Source: Streptomyces vilmorinianum
GTDB taxonomy: Bacteria; Actinomycetota; Actinomycetes; Streptomycetales; Streptomycetaceae
Direction: 5' to 3'
Assembly: GCF_005517195.1 (NCBI RefSeq)
Contig: NZ_CP040244.1
Span: forward strand, 6,218,001-6,282,000
Length of the DNA stretch: 64,000 nucleotides
Shown here piece by piece: positions 51,000 to 60,438 of this stretch. The notes under the pieces are model-generated. The model had not been told where the DNA came from. It was given only the letters and a program-made list of their open reading frames with translations, and ran no database searches. Position numbers and translations under genes: made by a program. The first letter of the stretch is position 1. Each line of letters begins with the position of its first letter.

Positions 51000-52313
51000 T
51001 TACCCAGCGGGGGCCGACGCGACGCCGCCTCGCGCGAGGACTCTGGCCAGGGACTCGACGACCTCCGGGTGGTAGTCGCGGGCGGTCCCGAGGCGCAGGC
51101 GTTCGAGGGCTCCGAGGCCGCCTGCCGCGGTGTCTCCGGCCAGGTCGTCGTAGGCGTTGACGGTACGGACGATCCGGGCGGGCAGGGGCTGCTCGCGGTA
51201 CGGGTCGGCCTGCCGTTCCACGACGACGGCGACGGCCGCGGGGACGCCGGTCTGGCGGACGACCGCGCCGCCGAGGAGCGCGATCCGGCGCTGCTCCTCG
51301 GGCGGGAGGAGGGCGGTGGCGCCCTCGGGGACGGGGTCGACGAGGGAGAGCTGCCCGATGTCGTGCATGAGCGCCGCGTACTCCAGGACGGTCAGCTCGG
51401 CCCCGGAGAGGCCCAGCTCGCGCCCGACGGCGCCGCTGAGCGCCGCGACCCTGCGGGCATGCCCCGGTGGGGTGCAGCCGGCGATCTCGGTGGCGCGGGC
51501 GAGCGAGGCGATCGTCTGCCGGTTGGTCGTGCGCACGGCGGTGTAGCGCCGGAGGGAGACCTGGGTGAGCAGCAGCGGTACGCAGAAGACGGGCAGCGCC
51601 CACAGCCCGGCGACGGCGACGCCGAGGGCCATCACGGCGCCGGTGGCGCAGACGGCGGAGCCGATGCCGAGCAGGGCGCGCAGCTCGTCGCGGAGGAGGG
51701 GGCCGTACGGGATGGGGGTCCCTCCCGTGCGCTTGGCGCCACGGGGGAGGGTGCGGGCGCGGAGCATCAGGGCGGCGAGGACGGCGTCGCACAGGGCGGT
51801 GAGGACGAGCAGGAGCAGCAGGAAGAGGGCGTACGGAGGACCCTGGCCGAGGTATTCGGTGACGTTGCCGGCGTTGTAGAGCGGCTGGAAGAGCAGCGCG
51901 GCGAAGCCGACGGTGAGGATGCGCCGGGCCAGGTCGTCGAGGTCGGGGCCCTTGCCGCGGGCGATGTGCGGGACGACCCCGGCGAGTCCGGCGGCGACGA
52001 CGACGGCGACGATCTGGAGGACGCCGTGGGTGGTGGTGCGGCCCGCGTTCTCGCCGAGCAGGGCGTACGCGAGGGCTCCGGCGGCGGCGAGCGGCGCGGG
52101 CTCCCTCCCCCGGAGCTCTTCGAGCACGGGAGGGACCCCCGTGTTTCGTGGTGCGCCCCAGCGGGCGAGCTCGCCGAGCGCGATGAGGACGCCGAACGCG
52201 AGGGCGCTCCTGGGCTCGCTGAGCCCGTACCAGAGCGTGGAGCCGAACCCGGCGACGGTGAGCGCGAGCGCGGCCCCGTGGACCGTCCCGACAGTGACGG
52301 CCCCGGGCCTCAT
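51000..52313 (-). CDS. HD-domain membrane protein with degenerate HD-GYP
   Basis: 437 aa. About eight membrane segments in the first ~250 aa (LIALGELARWGAP, VLQIVAVVVAAGLAGVVPHI, ALFLLLLLVLTALCDAVLAA, ALGVAVAGLWALPVFCVPLL), then a cytosolic HD domain: HARRVAALSGAVGRELGLSG, YAALMHDIGQLSLVDPVPEG. The HD-GYP half is degenerate: the HHERxDGxGYP position reads VVERQADPYREQ, and HDIGK is HDIGQ. Its ATG overlaps the stop of the complete HD-GYP gene upstream. Likely a non-catalytic partner. Confidence 0.85.
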   Translation of the reverse strand: MRPGAVTVGTVHGAALALTVAGFGSTLWYGLSEPRSALAFGVLIALGELARWGAPRNTGVPPVLEELRGREPAPLAAAGALAYALLGENAGRTTTHGVLQIVAVVVAAGLAGVVPHIARGKGPDLDDLARRILTVGFAALLFQPLYNAGNVTEYLGQGPPYALFLLLLLVLTALCDAVLAALMLRARTLPRGAKRTGGTPIPYGPLLRDELRALLGIGSAVCATGAVMALGVAVAGLWALPVFCVPLLLTQVSLRRYTAVRTTNRQTIASLARATEIAGCTPPGHARRVAALSGAVGRELGLSGAELTVLEYAALMHDIGQLSLVDPVPEGATALLPPEEQRRIALLGGAVVRQTGVPAAVAVVVERQADPYREQPLPARIVRTVNAYDDLAGDTAAGGLGALERLRLGTARDYHPEVVESLARVLARGGVASAPAG

Positions 52314-54064
52314 GCGTGGCCCTGCGGGCGGGTGAGGGGCAGCGCGTCCCCGTCCCCGTCCCCGTCGCCGGTGGAGGTGGACGTGGACGTGGAGGTGGAC
52401 GTGGAGGTGACCGATCGCGGACCGGCGTCCGCCCCCGGCACCGGGACGCGGTCCCCCGGAGCACCGGGGGTGGCGCGGGCGCGACGGGTCGCCCTCCCGG
52501 CAGGCACGGACCGGGTCGCTCGCGCCGCCGCCTCCTCGCCCTGCGGCCGGTCGTCGTCGGCGGGCGTCGACCCGCGGACCTGCCCGGCGGGGGCCGGCTC
52601 GTCCGCGCCGGCGTCGCGGCGCCCGGGCACCGGTGGCGTCGATGGCATCGGTGGCATCGGTGGCATCGGAACGGTCGCCCCGGGCCCCGCCGGCTCGTCC
52701 GCCGTGACCGTCGTCTGCCAGCCGTACCGGTCGAGCGCCCGGACCAGGGCTCGTACCATCCGGGGGTCGAAGTGCGTGCCCGCGCACCGCTCCAGCTCCG
52801 CCACCGCCGTCGCCACCGGCCGCGCCCGGCTGTAGGAGCGGGTCGAGGTCATCGCGTCGAAGGCGTCGGCGACCGCCACCACCCGGGCGAACTCCGGGAT
52901 CTGGCCCCCGCTGAGCCCGTACGGGTAGCCGCTCCCGTCCATCCGTTCGTGGTGGTGCAGGATCGCCGCCCGCGCCTCGCCGAGGAACCCGATCCCGCGG
53001 ACCATCTCGTGTCCGTACTCCGGATGCAGTTCGATGACCCGGCGCTCCTCGGGCGTCAGCGGCCCGTCCTTCCTCAGCACCCGGGTCGGCACGCCCAGCT
53101 TGCCGACGTCGTGCAGGATGCCCGCGAAGCGGACGATCTCCAGGCGTTCCTCCGCCATCCCGAGCTCACGGGCGATCAACACGGAGGCACGGCCGACCCG
53201 TTCGCTGTGTCCGCGCGTGTACCGGTCCTTGATGTCGACGGCCTGGACCAGGGCCCGGATCGTCGCCTGGTGGGCGGCGCGTTCGCGGTGGTACTGGGCG
53301 AAGACCCAGCAGGAGATGTACATGGGGAGCAGCACGAAGAGCGCGGCGACGGGGCCGTACGTGCTGCGCCACAGCACCGCCATCATCAGCCCGGCCAGGC
53401 CGTGCACGGCGTGCGGGGCGAGGGCCCGGCCGAGGGTCCCCTGCCAGGCGGTGCGCGGCGGCACTCTCTCCGCGGTGGCCCGGATCCCGCCGTCGAGGGC
53501 GGTCAGGACCAGGCAGAAGGTGAGCGCGGAGGCCCCGGCCGGGAGCAGGACGTACGGGAAGTCGGGGGTGTGCGGCCCCCGTCCGAGGGCGTCGTCGGCG
53601 CCCAGGGCCTGCGCGACGAGCGCGGCGGCCCAGACGGCGATCGTCAGCTGGGCCGTACGCCACGCCCGGCGTACCCCCGCCGGACGCTGATCGACCCGGG
53701 CGAGCAGCGCTCCGGGCACCGCGGTGAGGGCGGCGGCGGAGGGCGGCAGGAGCAGCGCCGAGGCGAGCAGGACGGGGAAGAAGGAGCCGGCGCCCATGGG
53801 CACAGAGCCGCTGAAGACCCGGCCGAGCAGCCGGCAGCGGGCGGGCAGCTCGCACACGGCGTACAGGGTGGCGAGCAGTGCGAGGGTGCCCCAGGGGGTC
53901 TGCGCGCCGGCGCGCAGCGCGGGAAGCGCGCACCCGGCGGCGCCGAGGAGGGCGCAGCCGATGAACACGCGTGCCGCTCGTGGAATCACCATCACGCCCA
54001 TCACGCCTGTCACGCTAGCGAGTTGGGCGGGGAGCGCGGGCGGTCGGCGGCCGATTCGCACCAT
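52310..54064 (-). CDS. HD-GYP domain membrane protein
   Basis: 584 aa from ATG 54064; starts further in (near MVIPRAARVF) are possible. Six to eight membrane segments cover ~30-260, then a complete HD-GYP domain: HSERVGRASVLIARELGMAE, FAGILHDVGKLGVPTRVLRK and ILHHHERMDGSGYPYGLSGG. HD-GYP enzymes hydrolyse cyclic di-nucleotides, so a c-di-GMP/c-di-AMP phosphodiesterase role is likely but unproven. The last ~100 aa are disordered, ending in Ser-Thr and Gly-Asp dipeptide runs from simple repeats at ~52345-52410. Coupled to the degenerate HD gene. Confidence 0.87.
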   Translation of the reverse strand: MVRIGRRPPALPAQLASVTGVMGVMVIPRAARVFIGCALLGAAGCALPALRAGAQTPWGTLALLATLYAVCELPARCRLLGRVFSGSVPMGAGSFFPVLLASALLLPPSAAALTAVPGALLARVDQRPAGVRRAWRTAQLTIAVWAAALVAQALGADDALGRGPHTPDFPYVLLPAGASALTFCLVLTALDGGIRATAERVPPRTAWQGTLGRALAPHAVHGLAGLMMAVLWRSTYGPVAALFVLLPMYISCWVFAQYHRERAAHQATIRALVQAVDIKDRYTRGHSERVGRASVLIARELGMAEERLEIVRFAGILHDVGKLGVPTRVLRKDGPLTPEERRVIELHPEYGHEMVRGIGFLGEARAAILHHHERMDGSGYPYGLSGGQIPEFARVVAVADAFDAMTSTRSYSRARPVATAVAELERCAGTHFDPRMVRALVRALDRYGWQTTVTADEPAGPGATVPMPPMPPMPSTPPVPGRRDAGADEPAPAGQVRGSTPADDDRPQGEEAAARATRSVPAGRATRRARATPGAPGDRVPVPGADAGPRSVTSTSTSTSTSTSTGDGDGDGDALPLTRPQGHA

Positions 54065-54148
54065 CGGGTGATACAAGCTGATGTATGCATGAGGGCCGCC
54101 GCGATCGTGTCGCGGCGGCCCTTCAGGCAGGGGGGACAGGGACGGCGG

Positions 54149-54475
54149 TCACTCCTGGGCGGTCGCCGTCACATCCGTCACGTCCGTCATATCCGTCACG
54201 TCCTGCTCGGGCACCAGGTGCCCCGAGCGGATCAGGTCGATGCGGCCCATCACCTTGGCCCGCAGATCGGTGGGCACGTCGTCACTGCCGCAGCAGCGCT
54301 TGACGAGCTTCTTCACCGCCTGCTCCAGGCCGTACTTCTCCAGGCACGGGGAGCACTCCTCGAAGTGCACCTCGAACTTGGTGCAGTCACTGTCGGGCAT
54401 CTCGTGGTCGAGGAACTCGTAGAGATGATCCAGGACCTCTGAGCAATCCGTCTCGTGCGGCTCTCCGCAGCTCAT
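54149..54475 (-). CDS. rsrA: Redox-sensing anti-sigma factor RsrA
   Basis: 108 aa. ZAS zinc-binding motif H-x3-C-x2-C in [15 protein letters not shown]; together with C11 it binds zinc and forms a disulphide under thiol stress, releasing SigR. Starts on the SigR stop (ATGA, 54472-54475). The C-terminus ends in repeated [13 protein letters not shown] units. Confidence 0.95.
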   Translation of the reverse strand: MSCGEPHETDCSEVLDHLYEFLDHEMPDSDCTKFEVHFEECSPCLEKYGLEQAVKKLVKRCCGSDDVPTDLRAKVMGRIDLIRSGHLVPEQDVTDMTDVTDVTATAQE

Positions 54476-55290
54476 GAGCCCGAGCCTTTCAATTCGTTCG
54501 ACTCTCCGGCGCCCGCGGGAACGAGCCCGCGGTCGCGGGCGTAGTCCTCGAGCATGCCGCGCAACTGGCGGCGGCCCCGGTGCAGTCGGGACATCACCGT
54601 ACCGATGGGTGTACCCATGATGTCCGCGATCTCCTTGTACGCAAAGCCCTCTACGTCCGCCAGATAGACGGCGATGCGGAATTCCTCGGGGATCGCCTGA
54701 AGCGCTTCCTTCACGTCGGAGTCCGGCAGGTGGTCGAGGGCCTGTGACTCGGCGGACCGCAGCCCGGTCGACATGTGCGACTCGGCGCGGGCGAGCTGCC
54801 AGTCCTCGATCTCCTCGGCAGCGCTGCGCTGGGGTTCGCGCTGCTTCTTGCGGTACGAGTTGATGAAGGTGTTGGTGAGGATGCGGTACAGCCACGCCTT
54901 CAGGTTCGTACCCTCGCGGAACTGGTGGAACGAGCCGTACGCCTTGGCATACGTCTCCTGCACCAGGTCCTCGGCGTCTGCGGGGTTGCGCGTCATGCGC
55001 AGCGCGGCGGAGTACATCTGGTCGAGGTATCCGAGGGCGTCCCGCTCGAAGCGCGCGTTGCGCTCCTCGGTCGTCTCCTCGGGGCCGTCGTCGGTCCCTG
55101 TGTCGGTCCCAGTGACCGGACCCACCTCCTCCAGCGCTGCGGCGAACCCGAATGCGGACCCGCTCGTTTCGGAGGATAGACGAGGAACCGCTCCGCCCGC
55201 CGCCCGAATAGGGGCGTTCTTGGGCGCAGGCAGCACTGTCCAGTCGAGGTCAGCGGCCTGCGCGCGCTCGGGGCAGATGGTCGAACCCAT
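54472..55290 (-). CDS. sigR: Thiol-oxidative-stress sigma factor SigR, long form
   Basis: ECF sigma factor. From ATG 55290 it is 272 aa; from GTG 55125 (with GGAGGAG just upstream) it is 217 aa, the size of mature SigR. The difference is exactly 55 codons. In S. coelicolor the long form SigR', made from the SigR-dependent promoter, has a 55-residue extension that makes it unstable. Region 2: [40 protein letters not shown]; region 4: [40 protein letters not shown]. Overlaps rsrA. Confidence 0.95.
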   Translation of the reverse strand: MGSTICPERAQAADLDWTVLPAPKNAPIRAAGGAVPRLSSETSGSAFGFAAALEEVGPVTGTDTGTDDGPEETTEERNARFERDALGYLDQMYSAALRMTRNPADAEDLVQETYAKAYGSFHQFREGTNLKAWLYRILTNTFINSYRKKQREPQRSAAEEIEDWQLARAESHMSTGLRSAESQALDHLPDSDVKEALQAIPEEFRIAVYLADVEGFAYKEIADIMGTPIGTVMSRLHRGRRQLRGMLEDYARDRGLVPAGAGESNELKGSGS

Positions 55291-55334
55291 GCGACGGACT
55301 CCCTCTTCCTTGCTCTCACACCGACATGGGTCAC

Positions 55335-55361
55335 AACCGTGGACGCCCGCTCAGCATTCCC
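55335..55361 (-). promoter_or_regulatory. SigR-dependent promoter of sigR-rsrA
   Basis: On the minus strand GGGAAT (complement of 55356-55361), then 18 nt, then GTT (complement of 55335-55337): exactly the SigR consensus GGAAT-N18-GTT. Transcription from here includes the ATG of the 272-aa form, giving positive feedback. The box overlaps the last codons of the upstream hydrolase gene. Confidence 0.92.
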
Positions 55362-55989
55362 GGAGTGACGCGACCCACCCGGAGACGTCTCGGACGATGA
55401 GATCGAGGGCTTCGTCCTGTGCGAGGGGCGCGCGCTTGGCGACGGCGAAGCCGTGATCGCCGTACGGCACCTCCACGAATCCGTACTCCCCTTCGGGGAA
55501 TTCCCCGGGCTTCCCGAAGGGGTCGTTGCCGCCCTGGACGACGAGGGTGGGCAGGCCGGTGGCGAGGAGCTCGTCGGCGCGGGACTTCTCCGGCTTGCCC
55601 GGCGGGTGCAGCGGGAAGCTCAGGGCGAGCACGGCGGTGGCGCCCAGCTCCTTCCCGGTCCGGCAGGCGACCCGGGCGCCGGCGCTGCGGCCGCCCGCGA
55701 TCACGGGCAGGCCGGGCTCGGCGAGGGCGGGCCAGATCCCGCGCCACCCGGTGTCCAGGGTCTTCGGCGCGGGCGCCACCTTCTTCCCGGCGACCCGCCA
55801 GGGCTGCTCGACAAGCGCGACGGTCACCCCCTGCGCGGGCAGCGCGCCGGCCAGTGCCTGGAGGTCGCGTGCCTCGATGCCGCCCCCGGCCCCGTGGCTG
55901 AGGGCCAGGACCGCCCACGGCTTCTTCCCGGGGTGCCAGGTGATCCGGGCGTCCCCGGCCTCGGTCGATACGATCTCGCTCTTGGTCAC
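55351..55989 (-). CDS. Alpha/beta hydrolase
   Basis: 212 aa from GTG 55989. Alpha/beta hydrolase fold of the dienelactone-hydrolase-like type: WAVLALSHGAGGGIEARDLQ (oxyanion region), nucleophile elbow AGGRSAGARVACRTG (G-x-S-x-G), the acid TLVVQGGNDPFG (Asp), and PYGDHGFAVAK (His). Substrate unknown. Its 3' end overlaps the sigR promoter, so the two are separately controlled although on the same strand. Confidence 0.85.
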   Translation of the reverse strand: MTKSEIVSTEAGDARITWHPGKKPWAVLALSHGAGGGIEARDLQALAGALPAQGVTVALVEQPWRVAGKKVAPAPKTLDTGWRGIWPALAEPGLPVIAGGRSAGARVACRTGKELGATAVLALSFPLHPPGKPEKSRADELLATGLPTLVVQGGNDPFGKPGEFPEGEYGFVEVPYGDHGFAVAKRAPLAQDEALDLIVRDVSGWVASLREC

Positions 55990-56027
55990 CCGATCATCCT
56001 GCCGCGCGGGACCGTCCGGCGCGGCGC

Positions 56028-56843
56028 TCAGAACAGCGTGCCGACCTCCGGACCGTCCAGCTCCTTCAGGAGCTCCGGGCCGTTGTTGCGGACGTTGCTC
56101 ACGGCCGTCGCCACCGGGTACGCCCGCATGAGTCCCCCGGGCGGCGGTACGAGCAGACCCTTCAGCTCCTCCACGTCCGTGCGCCGCGGGTCCAGCCACG
56201 CGTCCCAGCGGTCCGGGGTCAGCATCAGCGGCATCCGGGGGTGGATGTCCGCGAGCGACCGGGGGCCTTCCTCAGGAGCCACTCCCAGGGGTCCGGTCTC
56301 CGCCTCGGTCGTGATGACGGAGCAGGTCACCCACCAGGCCTCCGGGTGGTCGTCCGGCAGGGTGCGGTCGCGCCAGAACTCGTAGAGCCCGGCCATCGCG
56401 AAGACCGAGCCGTCGGCCGGGGTCACGAAGTACGGCTGCTTCCTCGGCCGCTTCTTCTTCCCCTCGACCTCCAGGTCCCGCTCCCCGGCCCCGGTCACCC
56501 ACTCGTAATAGCCGTCCGCCGGCAGGATGCACCGGCGCGCGGAGAACGCCCGGCGGAACGACGGCTTCTCGTGCACGGACTCGGCCCGCGCGTTGATCAT
56601 CCGGGCCGCGCCCTCCGGCGTCTTGGACCAGGAGGGTACGAGTCCCCACTTCAGCGTCCGCAGCTGGCGAACCGGCCGCGGCGAATCCGCGTCTTTGAGA
56701 GGACGCTCCAGAACCGCGTAGACCTCCTTGGTGGGGGCCACGTTCCAGTCCGGAGCCAGGGTCTCCTCGGGCTCCCACTTCTCGACCTCGAAGACACCCA
56801 CCAGGTCCTCGGGCCGCCTGCTCGCTGCAAACCGTCCGCACAT
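56028..56843 (-). CDS. SRAP (SOS response-associated peptidase) family protein, HMCES/YedK-like
   Basis: 271 aa beginning MCGRFAAS: Cys2 (after Met removal) is the residue that forms a DNA-protein crosslink with abasic sites in single-stranded DNA. Other conserved parts: APDWNVAPTKEVYAV, RTLKWGLVPSWSKTPEGAAR, MINARAESVHEKPSFRRAF, CILPADGYYEW and DIHPRMPLMLTPDRWDAWL (HxRMP). Protects abasic DNA. Divergent from the M50-like gene. Confidence 0.92.
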   Translation of the reverse strand: MCGRFAASRRPEDLVGVFEVEKWEPEETLAPDWNVAPTKEVYAVLERPLKDADSPRPVRQLRTLKWGLVPSWSKTPEGAARMINARAESVHEKPSFRRAFSARRCILPADGYYEWVTGAGERDLEVEGKKKRPRKQPYFVTPADGSVFAMAGLYEFWRDRTLPDDHPEAWWVTCSVITTEAETGPLGVAPEEGPRSLADIHPRMPLMLTPDRWDAWLDPRRTDVEELKGLLVPPPGGLMRAYPVATAVSNVRNNGPELLKELDGPEVGTLF

Positions 56844-56947
56844 ACGTGCCACACTGCCACTCCCTCCCGTCGCCCGACCACCACCCCTCAACGACGGTGC
56901 TCCGCACCGGCACCTTCTTGATCCCACCCGAGGAGACAGTCCACAAC

Positions 56948-57634
56948 ATGACCGAAGTCCTCGGCACGCAGCCCGCCCCGGAACTGTGGCTGGTGATCGC
57001 GACCGCCGTCGCCGCCCTCGCCGTCACCCTCCCCCGCGCGATATGGCGGCTGTCCCGCAACGCCATCACCATCGCCCACGAGGGCGGCCACGGTCTGATC
57101 GCGCTCGTCACCGGCCGCCGCCTCCAGTCCATCCGGCTCCACTCGGACACCAGCGGGCTCACCGTCTCCCGCGGCCGCCCGAGCGGCCTCGGCATGATCC
57201 TCACCGCGGCCGCCGGCTACACCGCCGCCCCGCTGCTCGGCCTCGGCGGCGCCTGGCTGCTCGCCGCCCACCGGATCACGCTCCTCCTCTGGGTCGCCAC
57301 CGCGCTCCTGCTGGTCATGCTCGTGATGGTCCGCAACGCGTACGGGATCTTCACCGTCCTCCTCACGGGCGCCGCGTTCCTCCTGGTCTCCTGGCTGACC
57401 GGCCCGGACGTCCAGTCGGCGTTCGCGTACTCCGTCGTCTGGTTCCTCCTCGTCGGAGGCGTCCGCCCGGTCTTCGAGCTGCAGGGGAAGCGACGCCACG
57501 GCGGGGCGCCGGACTCCGACGCCGACCAGCTCGCCCGGCTCACCCACGTCCACCCGGTGATGTGGCTGTTCCTCTTCCACGCGGTCTCGATCTGCTCCCT
57601 GATCGGCGGAGGCCGCTGGCTGCTGGGGCTCTAG
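56948..57634 (+). CDS. M50-family (site-2 protease-like) metallopeptidase
   Basis: 228 aa. HEGGH at ITIAHEGGHGLIALVTGRRL is the zinc HExxH motif in the second membrane region; five to six hydrophobic segments (MILTAAAGYTAAPLLGLGGA, LLLWVATALLLVMLVMV, WLFLFHAVSICSLIGGGRWL). The second metal motif is not evident. This is the M50B-like family found widely in Streptomyces; substrate unknown. Ends 28 bp before aroA. Confidence 0.83.
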   Translation: MTEVLGTQPAPELWLVIATAVAALAVTLPRAIWRLSRNAITIAHEGGHGLIALVTGRRLQSIRLHSDTSGLTVSRGRPSGLGMILTAAAGYTAAPLLGLGGAWLLAAHRITLLLWVATALLLVMLVMVRNAYGIFTVLLTGAAFLLVSWLTGPDVQSAFAYSVVWFLLVGGVRPVFELQGKRRHGGAPDSDADQLARLTHVHPVMWLFLFHAVSICSLIGGGRWLLGL

Positions 57635-57662
57635 TCGGTGTGGGCCCCACTAAAGTGAGGGC

Positions 57663-58994
57663 ATGACCGAAAGCTCCGCGCACTCCGACCCGACGACCTA
57701 CGACCTCTGGCCCGCCCCCTATGCGAGCGGTGCCGTCGACGCGACCGTCACCGTGCCCGGATCCAAGTCGGTCACCAACCGCGGTCTGGTCCTCGCCGCG
57801 CTCGCCGCCGAGCCTGGCTGGCTGCGCCGCCCGCTGCGCTCCCGCGACACGCTCCTGATGGCGGAGGCCCTGCGCACCCTCGGCGTGAAGATCGAGGAGG
57901 GCGTCGGCCCCGACGGCACGGGCGAGGCGTGGCGGATCATCCCGGCCGGTCTTCGCGGCCCGGCGACCGTCGACGTCGGCAACGCCGGAACGGTCATGCG
58001 CTTCCTGCCGCCGGTCGCCGCCCTCGCCGACGGTCCGGTGCACTTCGACGGGGACGCCCGTTCCCACGAACGGCCGCTGCACGGGGTGATCGACGCGCTG
58101 CGCGTGCTCGGCGCCCGGATCGACGACGACGGGCGCGGCGCGCTGCCGATGACCGTGCACGGCGGCGGCGCCCTCGACGGCGGCCCGGTGGAGATCGACG
58201 CCTCGTCGTCCTCCCAGTTCGTCAGCGCCCTGCTGCTCTCGGCGCCCCGCTTCAACCAGGGGGTGGAGGTACGCCATGTGGGCGCGAAGCTGCCCTCCCT
58301 CCCGCACATCCGGATGACCGTCGACATGCTCCGCGTGGTCGGCGCCCAGGTCGACGAGCCGGAGACCGGTGGCGAGCCGAACGTCTGGCGGGTCTCCCCC
58401 TCCGCGCTCCTCGGCCGGGATCTGGTCGTCGAGCCGGACCTGTCCAACGCCCAGCCGTTCCTGGCCGCCGCGCTGGTGACCGGCGGCCGGGTCACCGTTC
58501 CCGACTGGCCGGCCAGGACCACCCAGCCCGGTGACGCGCTGCGCGAGATCTTCACCGAGATGGGTGGCTCCTGCGAGCTGACCGACGCGGGCCTCACCTT
58601 CACCGGTACCGGCCGGATCCACGGCATCGACGTCGACCTGAGCGAGGTCGGCGAGCTGACGCCCGGCATCGCGGCGGTCGCCGCGCTCGCCGACTCGCCC
58701 TCCACGCTGCGCGGTGTCGCCCATCTGCGGCTCCACGAGACGGACCGCCTGGCGGCCCTGACGAAGGAGATCAACGAGCTCGGCGGTGATGTGACGGAGA
58801 CCGAGGACGGACTGCACATCCGCCCCCGCCCGCTGCACGGCGGCGTCTTCCACACGTACCACGACCACCGGATGGCGACGGCGGGCGCGATCATCGGCCT
58901 CGCGGTCGAGGGCGTGGAGATCGAGAACGTGGCGACGACGGCCAAGACCTTGCCCGACTTCCCCAGGATGTGGACCGAAATGCTCGGAGTCTGA
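57663..58994 (+). CDS. aroA: 3-phosphoshikimate 1-carboxyvinyltransferase
   Basis: 443 aa. EPSP synthase of the shikimate pathway. Family features: [75 protein letters not shown], and [20 protein letters not shown]. Full length. The rsgA start is 3 bp after its stop, so the two form an operon. Confidence 0.96.
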   Translation: MTESSAHSDPTTYDLWPAPYASGAVDATVTVPGSKSVTNRGLVLAALAAEPGWLRRPLRSRDTLLMAEALRTLGVKIEEGVGPDGTGEAWRIIPAGLRGPATVDVGNAGTVMRFLPPVAALADGPVHFDGDARSHERPLHGVIDALRVLGARIDDDGRGALPMTVHGGGALDGGPVEIDASSSSQFVSALLLSAPRFNQGVEVRHVGAKLPSLPHIRMTVDMLRVVGAQVDEPETGGEPNVWRVSPSALLGRDLVVEPDLSNAQPFLAAALVTGGRVTVPDWPARTTQPGDALREIFTEMGGSCELTDAGLTFTGTGRIHGIDVDLSEVGELTPGIAAVAALADSPSTLRGVAHLRLHETDRLAALTKEINELGGDVTETEDGLHIRPRPLHGGVFHTYHDHRMATAGAIIGLAVEGVEIENVATTAKTLPDFPRMWTEMLGV

Positions 58995-58997
58995 GTC

Positions 58998-60011
58998 ATG
59001 CGGCGTTACGGCAAGCACACCGACGAGGACGACATCCGCCAGCGTCCCAACCCCAAGGGCAACCGTCCCCGGACCAACATCCGTCCCAAGCACGAGGAAG
59101 CGGTCGAGGGCATGGTCCTCACCGTGGACCGGGGCCGGCTCACCTGTCTCGTCGACGACCGTGTGGTCATGGCGATGAAGGCGCGGGAGCTGGGCCGCAA
59201 GGCCGCCGTCGTCGGCGACCGCGTCTCGATCGTGGGCGATCTGTCCGGCGAGAAGGACACGCTGGCCCGGATCGTACGGATCGGTGAGCGCAGCTCCGTA
59301 CTCCGCCGAACGGCCGACGACGACGACCCGTTCGAGCGGGTGGTCGTCGCCAACGCCGACCAGCTGGCGATCGTCACCGCGCTCGCCGATCCCGAGCCCC
59401 GTCCGCGGCTGATCGACCGCTGTCTGGTCGCCGCGTACGACGGCGGGCTCACTCCGCTGCTCGTGCTGACGAAGTCGGACCTGGCCCCGCCGGACGAGCT
59501 CCTGGAGATGTACGGCGCGCTCGGTGTGCCCCATGTGGTGACCACCCGCGACGAGTTCGTGGACGGCGTCGCCGCCGAACGGGTCCACGAGCATCTGACG
59601 GGGCGGACCACCGCGTTCGTCGGGCACTCCGGTGTCGGCAAGACGACGCTGGTCAACGCCCTCGTACCGAAGGACCGGCGGCGGACCACGGGCGTGGTCA
59701 ACGCGGTCACGGGCCGCGGCCGGCACACCACCACCTCGGCGCTCGCGCTGCCGCTGAACGACCCGGCCGGCGGCTGGGTGATCGACACCCCGGGCGTGCG
59801 GTCGTTCGGGCTCAACCACGTCGACCCGTCCCGGGTGATCCTCGCCTTCCCGGATCTCGTCCCCGGTACGGAGGACTGCCCGCGGGCCTGCGGCCACGAC
59901 GAGCCGGACTGCGCGCTGGACGCGTGGGTGGCCGACGGGCACGCCGATCCGGCGCGGCTGAACTCGCTGCGGCGGCTGCTGGCCACGCGGGAGCGACGCG
60001 AAGGCGACTGA
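58998..60011 (+). CDS. rsgA: Ribosome small subunit-dependent GTPase A
   Basis: 337 aa. Circularly permuted GTPase that helps finish 30S subunits. OB-fold N-terminus (VEGMVLTVDRGRLTCLVDDR), G4 LLVLTKSDLAPP, G1 GHSGVGKTTLVNALV, G3 DTPGVRSFGL (order G4-G1-G3), and a C-terminal zinc knuckle CPRACGHDEPDC. Directly after aroA. Confidence 0.95.
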   Translation: MRRYGKHTDEDDIRQRPNPKGNRPRTNIRPKHEEAVEGMVLTVDRGRLTCLVDDRVVMAMKARELGRKAAVVGDRVSIVGDLSGEKDTLARIVRIGERSSVLRRTADDDDPFERVVVANADQLAIVTALADPEPRPRLIDRCLVAAYDGGLTPLLVLTKSDLAPPDELLEMYGALGVPHVVTTRDEFVDGVAAERVHEHLTGRTTAFVGHSGVGKTTLVNALVPKDRRRTTGVVNAVTGRGRHTTTSALALPLNDPAGGWVIDTPGVRSFGLNHVDPSRVILAFPDLVPGTEDCPRACGHDEPDCALDAWVADGHADPARLNSLRRLLATRERREGD

Positions 60012-60053
60012 GTCGAGCACGTTTGCGGCCGCTCGCTGTTGGTAAGTGCATAA

Positions 60054-60075
60054 TCGCACCAAGTTCGCACCAAGT
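60054..60075. repeat. Tandem 11-bp repeat before the SMR gene
   Basis: TCGCACCAAGT occurs twice without spacing (60054-60064 and 60065-60075), 40 bp before the SMR start. One helical turn apart; a candidate operator, perhaps for the nearby TetR. Nothing else in this gap. Confidence 0.6.
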
Positions 60076-60114
60076 GCGACGAAGCAGTCACCGACGGCGT
60101 GGGAGGCACTGACG

Positions 60115-60438
60115 ATGGCGTGGCTGCTGGTGGTGGTCGCCGGGCTCCTGGAGACGGGGTTCGCGGTGAGCCTGAAGCTCTCGCACAGTTTCACCCGGCT
60201 CTGGCCGACCATCGCCTTCGTGATCTTCGCGCTCGGAAGCTTCGGACTGCTCACCCTCGCGCTGCGCAAGCTGGACGTCGGTCCGGCCTACGCCGTGTGG
60301 ACCGGGATCGGCGCGGCGGGGACCGCGATCTACGGCATGATCTTCCTCGGTGACGTCGTGTCGACCCTGAAGATCGTTTCGATCACGCTGGTGATCGTGG
60401 GCATCGTCGGCCTCCAGCTCTCGGGCGGCGCCCACTGA
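60115..60438 (+). CDS. SMR-family multidrug / guanidinium efflux protein (SugE-like)
   Basis: 107 aa with GGAGG before the ATG. Four membrane segments: WLLVVVAGLLETGFAVSLKL with the conserved Glu of the SMR pore, TIAFVIFALGSFGLLTLALR, AYAVWTGIGAAGTAIYGMIF and LKIVSITLVIVGIVGLQLSG. SugE-type members export guanidinium or quaternary compounds. The 3' end overlaps the convergent TetR gene by 109 bp. Confidence 0.9.
   Translation: MAWLLVVVAGLLETGFAVSLKLSHSFTRLWPTIAFVIFALGSFGLLTLALRKLDVGPAYAVWTGIGAAGTAIYGMIFLGDVVSTLKIVSITLVIVGIVGLQLSGGAH

Noticed and set aside
60012-60114. Guanidine riboswitch before the SugE-like gene
   Set aside because: No conserved guanidine aptamer motif is visible in the 103-bp leader.
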